The notes below the pieces were generated by a model. It did not search any database. It had not been told where the DNA came from and was given only the letters and a program-made list of their open reading frames with translations. A DNA stretch of 64,000 nucleotides, taken from NCBI GenBank assembly GCA_008828725.1, contig MEHQ01001746.1, positions 327,024 through 391,023 on the forward strand. The letters run 5' to 3'. Origin of the DNA: Saccharina japonica. Its lineage: Eukaryota > Sar > Phaeophyceae > Laminariales > Laminariaceae. Shown one piece after another: positions 55,428-64,000 of the stretch (the first letter of the stretch is position 1; every line of letters begins with the position of its first letter). The position numbers and the translations under genes are program-made.

Positions 55428-55520
55428 GAGGTATTGCTAAGGTATTGGTCCGCTGGGCTACTGGTAAAAGCTTAACCTCTTTTATATCTCCCACCCAAGC
55501 TAAGCCTTATAACACTGTCC
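55428..55520 (-). repeat. SINE family 2, minus copy
   Basis: In minus sense: GTGTTATAAGGCTTAGCTTG, TTTTACCAGTAGCCCAGCGG (A-box-like TAGCCCAGCGG) and CAATACC, the same order as at 25638. Confidence 0.55.
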
Positions 55521-55589
55521 TCTCCTCCCTTCAGAACAGCAGGGTATTTGGTGTTTCGAATGGAGCCGTACTCGTATGATACGTGTCTA

Positions 55590-55855
55590 GTCCGAAGGTC
55601 TTAACCATTCAGAACTGAACATTTTATCCCACACTAATTCTAAGTAGTTTGTCCCCAAAAATGGGGGACGGGTTCTTAAGGGGTCAAGAACTGGTCCCAC
55701 GAATGTGAGGACAAAATACTTGGAATTAGTGTGGGACATTTTTTTTAGTTCTGCATGGGTTAACCCCTTAAGAACTGGCCCCACATATTCGAGGACAAAC
55801 TACTTGGAGTTAGTGTGGCATTTTTTTTCAGTTCTGAATGGGTTAACAATCTCTG
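55590..55855. repeat. Hairpin repeat family G, three units
   Basis: Alternating orientations of TTCAGAACTGAACATTTTAT/TCCCACACTAATTCTAAGTA and AACCCCTTAAGAACTGG. Confidence 0.85.
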
Positions 55856-55929
55856 GGGGGCCAAGGAAGGGTGTTTTTCCAGATTATTGACATGGAGGAA
55901 ATTCGCTTTTCTTTCAAAAAGCGTTTTCA

Positions 55930-55995
55930 TGGTGGTCGTGAGATTCGAACTCACGACCACTACAACCCCATGTCCTGCCGCCGGCGCCATTTATT
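55930..55995 (-). repeat. tRNA-like sequence with B box and perfect T arm
   Basis: Minus sense GTGAG-TTCGAAT-CTCAC forms a perfect T arm with B box GAGTTCGAATCTC, preceded by TGGCGCCGGCGG (A-box-like). No acceptor stem pairing, so probably a SINE head or tRNA pseudogene. Confidence 0.45.
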
Positions 55996-56001
55996 AAGGC
56001 A

Positions 56002-56180
56002 TTACAGTACAGGACACGTAATAAGGAACAGGAAAATCTGTTTCAGGCTGGGTTTCTTATTTTAGAGAGGGTGCTTTCTGCACTGATTTCAATATACCCA
56101 CTCCTGAATTACTTATCTTCCTCTAAATCTCAACCTGGCATTCTTATCAGCCTGTTTCTTATTAGGTGTCCCGTACTGTA
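56002..56180. mobile_element. MITE family A, copy 5 (best ends)
   Basis: TA-flanked, CAGTACAGGACACGTAATAA to TTATTAGGTGTCCCGTACTG. TIRs of about 28 bp with TA duplication point to Tc1/mariner. Confidence 0.88.
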
Positions 56181-56245
56181 GCCCGCTGGGCCACTGGTAA
56201 AAGGTTAACTTATCACCCACCCAATCTAGGCCTCTTGTAACAGCA
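56181..56245 (-). repeat. SINE family 2, minus fragment cut by MITE A
   Basis: Minus sense TGTTACAAGAGGCCTAGATT, GGGTGGGTGATAAG and TTTTACCAGTGGCCCAGCGG, ending at the MITE boundary. Confidence 0.5.
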
Positions 56246-56299
56246 GCATGCACCCGTACCTCCGGTGATAAAGTGGGTGGTCGTTTGGGATTTCAGATG

Positions 56300-56660
56300 A
56301 GTCGCAACCCCCGGATGGTCTACTGTAGGGGTGTGATAACAAGGGGGGGGGGGGGGTGATAGCATGCTACAAACAAGTGTTACTATTAATATGTACGAGC
56401 ACCGTATTCCAGGCAGTGGGGGGGGTGTGATAGAAACGGCTGTAAACTGCAGCGGCTGCAAGTTTTCGCGGCCACACTCTAATGTAGGCATCAGGCAGCA
56501 AGGAGTGTGATCGTATGGGGTGTGATAGCACCCGTTGCAAAGGAGTGTTCCTCGAATAATAGTAAGGGGGTGCGACAGCAAGGGGCGTCATAGCAAGGGA
56601 TGTGACAGCAAGGGGTGTGATAGCAAGGGGGTGTGGTAACAAGCGGGTGTCGTGACACGC
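56300..56660. repeat. Degenerate ~18-bp tandem repeat (AGGGGTGTGATAGCA)
   Basis: Clear at 56510-56655 (GGGGCGTCATAGCAAGGGAT, GTGACAGCAAGGGGTGTGAT), looser upstream; also a G run near 56343-56356. Confidence 0.7.
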
Positions 56661-57185
56661 CTCAACGCGGTGTGAGTACGAATGAGGTACCGTATTTCAC
56701 GCTATTCTTGTTGGGAAGGTATCTTTATGTTTTTCTAGACAAACTACTTGGAAGTCGTGTAAGCTAAGCTTTGCAGTTCTAAAAGGAAGGGTAAAAGTTA
56801 GCTATTAATAGTAAAAGTGCTACACGATTACCGCAAACCGCAACGAAAGTGCCTCCACGCCGAGCCCGGTAAAACACTTCCGAACTTTGGTTTTTTGCTT
56901 TGTTTTGTTTTCGAATTTCGAATTTTGAAACTGCTGGGGAATCATTTTTTTGCGCATGATGACGGCGGATGGACAATACTCGATTCATACTCCTGCAACG
57001 CACGTATTATATATATACATGACGCAATGTAATTTCGTCGTAATATAAGAAGAGCAGCATTTCTCATGAAGGTGCATGTACGAACTATACACCCACCGCA
57101 TGTGCCGCACGAACCCGAGCATCAGGCCTGGGCTGGATCTCTACTGATCTGCTGCAACACATTCAGGAAGAACACCGTATATATA
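56661..57185. other. No recognised feature
   Basis: No ORF or repeat of note. Confidence 0.4.
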
Positions 57186-57189
57186 TATG

Positions 57190-57330
57190 ACCTGCCTTGA
57201 GTTCCACAGACGTCAGATTTTGTTCCCCTCAAAACCCGTAGTTCGCGCGATGGGAGTATCCCACTCAGCTTGCAAAAATGAGTTGCGATCAAATCCTCGA
57301 TCTCACAGCTGTGTTTTTTTTTTTTTTTTT
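57190..57330 (+). repeat. Dispersed repeat family F, copy 2 (poly-T end)
   Basis: Near-identical to 43685-43815, ending CTCACAGCTGTG plus a T run. Confidence 0.8.
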
Positions 57331-57565
57331 TAAATATGTATCATGGCTCCCGTTTATCATTCATGACTCCTGCAATCGCATACAGCAGTGTGTAGGTCGT
57401 ATATAGGTGACAGTAAGTATAATAGCGTCTGTTTGTATAGTTTGTTGTTGTTGACTATGGGCTATGACCCTCCAAAAAAAGGGACATTCGTAGCCCATAT
57501 AGGTTGTTGATGTTGACGATCTCCCCGTATGAATACGTATGTATGTACATATGATATCTCATTCA

Positions 57566-57925
57566 ATGATTTTTTTTTTTTTTTTTTGTCTATCCCATTT
57601 ATTATGTTTACCTGTCGTTCCTCTCTGCTTCCTAATAATATTAATAGTCGTGACTCAGATTTGGGGTCACAAAGTAGGCTCCTCTCCCTCCTCCCCGACT
57701 ACGGTTCGTGCCTTGCATTATCGCGAGAATATTTCGGCACTTTCTTCCCTCGTCAACTCTCGTCGAATTGTGCTTACCCACGCTACGAGTACTCGTATAT
57801 ATAATATGCGCTCTCGACAGTTGGTGCCGTTTGAGAATAAAAATCTCCATACGGAGACTCGAACCCTCGACCTACAACGTAAAAGGCTTCGTGGCTACCT
57901 GTTAGACCACCGGGGCGACCATAGG
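57566..57925 (-). mobile_element. SINE family 1, near full-length, tRNA-derived with poly(A)
   Basis: In minus sense it begins GGTCGCCCCGGTGGTCTAAC (A box TGGTCTAACAGG), then B box GGGTTCGAGTCTCC about 45 bp later. The body matches the 46.5 and 50.4 kb copies, and an A run of about 18 ends it at 57574. Head, body and tail give a tRNA-derived SINE of about 355 bp. The tRNA fold itself is degenerate. Confidence 0.8.
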
Positions 57926-58046
57926 TCGTAGTTGCCGTACGTATAATAATGCCTGTTTGTATGGTTTGTCCCTGTTGTTGGTGATGTTGACGATCTCACC
58001 GTTATAATACGTACATATCGCCTTCAACGGTGCAATCTATTAATGG

Positions 58047-58308
58047 TAGGGCTGGGCACTGGCTGACTCAGTCAGTAGCGATTATACTGTCGTCCAAAAC
58101 AGTCAGTATACTGGATTGCAGCAGTATACTGCTGTCTCTCGTTTCTCCCCTCCCCTCCCGAAACGAATTTGGTGGGTTTCCGTACTATAATATGGCGTCT
58201 TTCTTGGATGTACGTAGCATGAAACCTACTGGCGAATATACTGGTCGGGCCAATCAGTAGATTACTACTGCCAGTACATACTGTACCATGGTCCAGTGCC
58301 CAGCCGTT
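58047..58308. mobile_element. MITE family B (hAT-like), copy 3 with near-perfect 8-bp duplication
   Basis: Left end TAGGGCTGGGCACTGGC, right end CCAGTGCCCAGCCGTT. Flanks ATTAATGG (58039-58046) and ATTAATAG (58309-58316) match at 7 of 8 bases. Confidence 0.85.
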
Positions 58309-58309
58309 A

Positions 58310-58845
58310 TTAATAGAGGTTTCTGTAGAAGGCATCGCACAGCAGGAAGCACATGAGAAATGAGAGACCAACAGAGCACAGCAGCGGATATAGCCTACGT
58401 AGCGAGCCCGTCCCATCCGAGGCACTGGGTGCGCACAGCCTCGGCGGCGCCTGTCTCTCGACGTGAAGCGATAGCCCCGAGGGTTGTGGTATCGACACAT
58501 ACAACATCATGAGAAACACCAGGCATACAAACCACAGGGGGGGTAGAGACCAGAAAGGAAGTTCGGGCAGTCACCGTTACCGCGCAGGGGCAGTGACGCG
58601 CAGAAGGCACGACGCTGCCCTGCAGCCAGCCGTGACACTGCCCGTGTGCGCGAGGGTGGCCTGGCGCCTGTTCTGCCACCTGTGCTGCGCTTGTGGTCCG
58701 CTGTGATGATGGTCCGCGGACTCTGATGAGGGGTTTTGTATGTTTTCGTGGTGGATTTTTTTTTTCCGGAGATCATGGGGTGAGTTCACCTGATCTCCGC
58801 GGTCGTAAGTCGTATCATAAGTAGATCCACCTGACAGTGATTTTA
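58310..58845. other. No confirmed feature
   Basis: GC-rich with ORFs open on both strands, none with recognisable domains. Confidence 0.35.
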
Positions 58846-58950
58846 TAGGGGGTGTACTTATGTCGTGCATGGCCGTAGTCGTATGCACTATAGACCCTCG
58901 CATCCCTACAATGCCGGGACGGAGCACGTTGGGTTTTTACCAACCAGGCG
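58846..58950 (-). repeat. Dispersed repeat family D, fragment
   Basis: GTACTTATGTCGTGCATGGC...CCTCGCATCCCTACAATGCC...GGGTTTTTACCAACCAGGC. Confidence 0.8.
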
Positions 58951-58994
58951 GTCCTTAAAAAAAGCGCCGTCGAAATTAGAAACACTCGCGTTCG

Positions 58995-59440
58995 CTCGTA
59001 ATCACCCGGGTGATAACATAGCACTACCCCTGGGACGACTTTTCAAGCCGACTGTATACGTGTATACAGTACCGAATCACTCGAGTGATAAGATAACACA
59101 CTCCCCGGGACGAATTTTCAAGCCGACTGCTGTATACGTGTGTATAGTACCGTACCACCCGGGTGATAAGATAGCACACCCCCTAGGACGAACATTCAAG
59201 CCGAATATATACGTGAATACAGTACCGAATCACCCGGGTGATAAGATAGCACACCCCCCAGGACCAATTTTCAAAACGACTACGTATGTGTATACACAGT
59301 AGCACCGTATCACCCGGGCGATTAAAATAACACACCCCCTAAGACGATTTTTTAAGCCGACTATATACTAGGCAGTACCGTATTACCCGGGTGATGAGAC
59401 AACACGCACCCCGGGACGAAGTTCCGAGTCGATTTTCTCC
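58995..59440 (+). repeat. ~78-bp tandem array, six units with CACCCGGGTG
   Basis: Each unit: TCACCCGGGTGATAAGATAG, CACACCCCC.AGGACGAA, TTTTCAAGCCGACT and TATACGTGTATACAGTACCG. One frame stays open across several units. Confidence 0.9.
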
Positions 59441-59518
59441 AATGAATGGGGAGCCACACACAACCAAATACAGCTAATAAAATACGCCGCCGGAAAAAGC
59501 CCCACCCCCCCCTGGTGC

Positions 59519-59640
59519 TAGCTAGCAATGTCTGCCTGGTCGGTGAAAACCCGACATGCTCCGTCCTGGCATTGTAGGGATGCGAGGGTCTATGGTGTGG
59601 TCATACGACTACGGCCATGCATGGAAATGAAGTACACCCT
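59519..59640 (+). repeat. Dispersed repeat family D, fragment
   Basis: AATGTCTGCCTGGTCGGTGA...CCGACATGCTCCGTCCTGGC...ATGGAAATGAAGTACACCCT. Confidence 0.8.
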
Positions 59641-60640
59641 CCCCCTCCGCCAACGCGCTGGTACAAATACGACCTGGGCCAGCTTGGACAAACTGGTTCA
59701 CAATGCACATCATTACTTCAGTCTCACCTAGCCCCTCTCCTTCTTGGGAGGACTGGAATAGATAAGACCTTGGTTTTGCTTCGAAACAACGGTTACACTC
59801 TGACTTTTTGACACCAAACCCCAAAACCCCGTCCGCCTCGAAAAATCTCGGAATATTCTACCAGAATGCAATGAGGAGGAGTTAGTTCAACGAAAAATCT
59901 CGGAATGTTCTACCAGAATGCAATGAGAAGGAGTTAGTTCAAGTAGAGGTTACCAGTCATTCGATGCCTATGATCACAATGGTCGAGGTACACTATGTGT
60001 GTTGTCTTCACATTAAACCCGTTCTTTCTACCCAACCACATCAGTACACCCAGTGTCTGTCCTGATTCCTAATCCCAGAGAGATACAAATTATGTGGTCA
60101 CAGACTCTGTGAAACAGAGAAAAACCAAAACAAAATCAACGCAAATGAATGGGTAAAGCAAGTGAGATGCTAACGTACCGGGTACGAGAACACAACGACA
60201 CGAGCCGAACCGAAAAATAAGTGCTATGTACGAGACAAAGGGAATAACGATAAACCAATGCATACTTTGGTCTGACCTGGTTGGCTTAGGGGCTGGGGGT
60301 AGGGTTTGGGCTCGTATATAGTTCCTAGATTCGTCTTGTACCTACACAGCGAACCTCAGACGCCTGCTACGGTAGAGAGGTGCACCTGCATACAGGCCAT
60401 GTTTTTGCCTTCTGAGGGTGGTCACTTATTGAGGAGCGCTCTCTACCCCCACCCGAAAACTGATTTTGGAGGGAAACAACAGCGGTATACGTAATACATA
60501 CGTACCCGATTAACGATTAACAAGACCATCATTGCCTGTATGTATTAAATGAAAAATAACGCCGACACCGGAATGAGATTCCGACGACATCAGAATCAGA
60601 TTCCGACGATTTGGGGTTATATAACCCATTTAGTCAGAAC
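59641..60640. other. No gene; 58-bp duplication at 59838-59943
   Basis: CGAAAAATCTCGGAATATTC...GCAATGAGGAGGAGTTAGTT occurs twice in a row; related sequence recurs at 61430-61590. Confidence 0.5.
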
Positions 60641-61215
60641 TGAAAAAAAAATGCCCCACACACTAATTCCAAATAGTTTGTCCCCAAAAACGTGGGACCA
60701 GTTCTTAACCCATTCAGAACTCAAAAACATATCCCACACTAGTTCCAAGTAGTTTGTCCCCAAATACGTGGGACCAGTTCTTAAGGGGTTAAGGGGTTAA
60801 GGGGTTAAATGCCCCACACTAATTCCAAGTAGTTTGTCCCCAAAAATGTGGGACCAGTTCTTAAGGGGTTAACCCATTCAGAACTGCAAAAAATGTCCCA
60901 CACTAATTTCAAGTAGTTTGTCCTCGAAAATGTGGGACCAGTTCTTAAGGGGTTAAACCATTCAGAACTGCAAAAAATGTCCCACACTAATTTCAAGTAG
61001 TTTGTCCTCAAAAATGTGGGACCAGTCCTTAAGGGGTTAACCCATTCAGAACTGCAAAAAATGTCCCACACTAATTCCAAGTAGTTTGTCCTCAAAAATG
61101 TGGGACCAGTCCTTAAGGGGTTAACCCATTCAGAACTGCAAAAAATGTCCCACACTAAATCCAAGTAGTTTGTCCCCAACTTCGTGGGACCAGTTGTTAA
61201 GGGGTTAAGGAGTTC
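60640..61215. repeat. Hairpin repeat family G, tandem array (~7 units)
   Basis: ~87-bp units: AACCCATTCAGAACTGCAAA, TGTCCCACACTAATTCCAAG, TAGTTTGTCCTCAAAAATGT, GGGACCAGTTCTTAAGGGGT. Within each unit CAGAACTG/CAGTTCTT and GTCCCACA/TGTGGGAC can pair. Confidence 0.92.
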
Positions 61216-61710
61216 CGTCATTCAGAAACTGTTTCAGCCAAAAAAAGGTATACCTTGTATACCTCTATCCTAGCACGCGTCCTCAACCATTTTCTCGAAT
61301 CAGTTGGTAAGCACCCCTTCCCCCTTGGAAGGGCTGTGTAGATAAGACCCTTGGGCTCTGCTTCGAAACGACAGCAGTTGAACTCTACTTTGGGCATTAC
61401 TCGTTACAAAAAAAAACATAAAACCCGGACCGCCTGGAAACTTCTCGGAATGTTCTATCTACTAGGATGTAATGATAGTTGAACTCTACTTTGGCATTAC
61501 TTGTAACAAAAAAAACAAAACCCGGACCGCCTGGAAACCTTTTCGGAATGTTCTATCTATGATACTAGGATGTAATGAGGAAGTTAGTGTGGGCTATATA
61601 TCGACCATGTTGTCCAAGCTGAGTCAAGTCGTGAGCAGACCGCACCCACTGTCAATGCCGTGAGCACGTGAGCAAGAGAACGTGGGAACGATCATTCTCC
61701 GCTGTCCCTG
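61216..61710. other. No gene; diverged ~115-bp duplication
   Basis: ACCCGGACCGCCTGGAAAC...CTCGGAATGTTCTATCTA near 61423 and again near 61520. Confidence 0.5.
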
Positions 61711-61712
61711 TT

Positions 61713-62010
61713 AAAAAACGGGGGAGGGGGGTGTACTTCATATCCACGCATGGCCGTAGTCGTATGACCATAGACCCTCGCACCCCTACAATGCCGGGAC
61801 GAAGCATGTCGGGTTTTCACCGACCAGGCAGACATTGCTAGCACCAACCGCGAAACGTCGTGGGGTTTTCGGCGAGTCGCATGAAGGGTGAGCTGTATCC
61901 TACTACAGTATATAAGAACCGCTTGTGAGGCGGACTTGCATATGGATGACAGCTTCAATGAGTTAAAATAGTTTCCGGTGTGGCCACTTCCTGGGACAGC
62001 AATGGGAGCA
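61713..62010 (-). repeat. Dispersed repeat family D, copy
   Basis: From GGGTGTACTTCATATCCACG to GTGGCCACTTCCTGGGACAG in reverse orientation. Confidence 0.85.
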
Positions 62011-62079
62011 CTATGGGTGCAGAAAAAGCGAAGAGAATAAACTTGAGACAACCGCCTGTTCGGGCGAGTCTTCTCATTC

Positions 62080-64000
62080 GTTGCAAACGGATAGATAAGA
62101 AATACCAGGTACCGGTACCGCAAGAAACCGAGTTCCAGGCGAGTTTTTTTGGTTCACCTCTTTTGAAAATGGAGATATCACAAATTCCAGATAAGAAAAC
62201 CGCGTGTCCTGGCGTGTGTTTCTGTCCTGGTTGGAAAAAAAATAGAGAAACAAGAAATTTCATGGTAAGAAACCGCGTTTTCAGGCGTGTGTTTTCTCCA
62301 CCGTTGCAAATGAAGAATGACTACATTCCAGGCAGGAAAAAAAAAAGCACACACACACATTTCCTGGGGTGTTTCCTATTTATTCGGTTGAAAAAAGAAG
62401 ATATAACAAATTCCATATTACAAAAACGAGTTTTCTGCTGTGTTTTTCCTCCATTAAAAAACGGAGGAAATACGGAATTCGAGGGTAAAAACCCGGGTTT
62501 TTCTGGCGTTTCCTCCTCCATTGATTAAGGAGATATACAAAATACCCGGAACCAGGTAACAAGCCGCGTGTTCGGGCGTGTTTCTGCTCCCATTGAATAA
62601 TGGCGAAGTAAGAAATTCCTGGCAAAAAAAGCGCGCTTTTTCTGGCGTGTTCTCCTCTTCGTTGGAAATAGATAAATAATAAATATTAGGTACCTATCAG
62701 AAACCACACGTTCTGGTGCGTGTTTCAGCCCCGGCTAAAACATGGAGAACTAAGAAATTCCAGTTAAGAAACCGCGGTTTCTGGCGTGTTTTCTACTCCA
62801 TGGGATAAGCAAAAACATTAAATTTCAGAAAACGAACCTTGTTTTTTGGCGTGTTTAATTCTCCGTTGAAAATGGAAGAGTACTACAAAAAACAAAGTAC
62901 GCTAAGAAACCGCATGTTTCCTCCTCCCGTCGGAGAAGGAGAAATGAGAATGCTAAGAAACCGCGTGTTTTCTCCTGCCATCGGAGAAGAAGAGTTGAAA
63001 ATACCCGGTGCCGGGAGAGACACCGCGTTTCTGGTTTGTTTGTGCCCCCGTTGAAAACTGATGAACAGATAAATACCTGGTATCAGGTTCGTAAGGAACC
63101 ACGTTTTCTGGCGTGTTGCCTACCCCGTCGACATGGAGGAATAACAAATTCCAAGCATATCGGAAAGCGCATTTTCTGCTCTGTTGAAAATCGAGAAATA
63201 ACAAATTCCAGGTACATACGAAACCGCACTTTCTGACGTGTTTTCTCATTCGTTGAAAAGTGGAGAAATAAGAAATTCCAGATAAGAAGCCGTGTTTTCT
63301 GGCGTGTTTCTGCCCCCGTCGAAAAATCTGAAAAACAAATACCAGGTAAGGAATCCCACGTTTTCTAGCGTGTGTTTTCCTCCGTTGAAAATCGAGAAAT
63401 ACGAAATTCTAGGTCAAGACGTTAAAAGACACCGCGTGTTGCGCGTGCTTCCTCCTCCGTTAAACGAGGAGAAATGATAAATAACCCCGTGCCAGGTAAA
63501 AACAGCAATTTTTGGCGAGTTTCAGCCCCCACTGAAAATCGAGAAAAATATAGTACCAGGTTGGGAACCGCGTTTTCTGACGTGTTTCTGACCCCCTTAA
63601 AGAAGGGAGGTAGGAAACTATTACGGTGTACCATAGTAAACACTAGTAAATAAGACCAAATATTGTGAGTAAAAATACGTAACTATATCGTTTTTGATGT
63701 GTACCGTAGGTCCTTCTATTTACTAAGGTCCCCCGAAAAATGTTTTCTGACGTGTTTTTTCCTCCGTTGGAAATGAAGGCATACCAAATTCCGGGAAAGA
63801 AACCGCTTAGCCAGGGGTGCTTTCCCTCCGTTGAACACACAAGAGAAAAACGAAAGCCTAGGTTAGTAAACCGCGCATTTTCCGGTGTGTTTCCTCCTCC
63901 GTCGAAAATAGACATAACTAAGAAATACCAGGTAAGAAACCGCGTTTCCTGGCGTGTTTCTGCTCCATCCCAAAATGAAGCCTCCGTTGAAAATGATCAA
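62080..64000 (+). repeat. ~70-bp tandem array running off the window
   Basis: Units of the type AATTCCAGGTAAGAAACCGC, GTTTTCTGGCGTGTTT, CTCCTCCGTTGAAAATGGAG, AAATAAGA. Two dozen or so diverged copies, interrupted at about 63637-63735 by a family C element. No gene. Confidence 0.9.
63637..63735. mobile_element. Family C element inserted in the terminal array
   Basis: ACTAGTAAATAAGACCAAAT left, TAGGTCCTTCTATTTACTAA right; interior like 54752-54840. Confidence 0.8.

Noticed and set aside
57840-57925. tRNA gene on the minus strand
   Set aside because: Boxes are good but stems are degenerate, and a shared body with poly(A) follows, so it is a SINE head.

Overview
The window is nuclear DNA from a eukaryote with large, repeat-filled introns. 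Exons are short, rejoin in phase across GT-AG introns of 1 to 9.4 kb, and make up only a few percent of the sequence. The rest is transposon remnants, foldback elements, SINE-like repeats and tandem arrays. An internal TTAGGG run, oomycete/algal-style LINE reverse transcriptase debris and the gene style fit a large-genome stramenopile alga (for example a brown alga). That placement is an inference; no rRNA or other phylogenetic marker is present.

Region 1 (1-17.1 kb, + strand): the 3' part of a phosphatidylinositol phosphate kinase gene. Five exons (529-656, 4212-4344, 5388-5528, 14951-15018, 16931-17060) join without breaking frame into the C-terminal 199 residues of the catalytic domain. 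Its introns carry a direct-repeat pair around a decayed acidic/coiled-coil ORF, a 770-bp foldback element, GC hairpins and several duplications.

Region 2 (17.1-36 kb): mobile-element territory. It holds two LINE 3' fragments, each next to a dense array of the palindrome GGAAGCTTCC; a strand-asymmetric A+C-rich block (21.8-27.6 kb); and, inside that block, a complete 2376-bp hAT-type transposon with 18-bp terminal inverted repeats and a perfect 8-bp target duplication. Several minus-strand exon-like ORFs (28.0-28.4, 29.7-30.9 and 32.3-32.7 kb) are unassigned.

Region 3 (36-52.2 kb, - strand): a second spliced gene, with exons 48443-47786, 43555-43484 and 39823-39306 and a possible extra upstream exon at 52155-52038. 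It encodes a coiled-coil protein ending in four membrane helices. Its introns hold tandem arrays (about 60-bp and 110-145-bp units) and MITEs.

Region 4 (52.2-64 kb): no convincing gene. It contains MITE families (one mariner-like with TA duplications, one hAT-like), a tRNA-headed SINE with poly(A) tail, hairpin-forming tandem repeats, an interstitial telomeric tract and a terminal array of about 70-bp monomers running off the window end.
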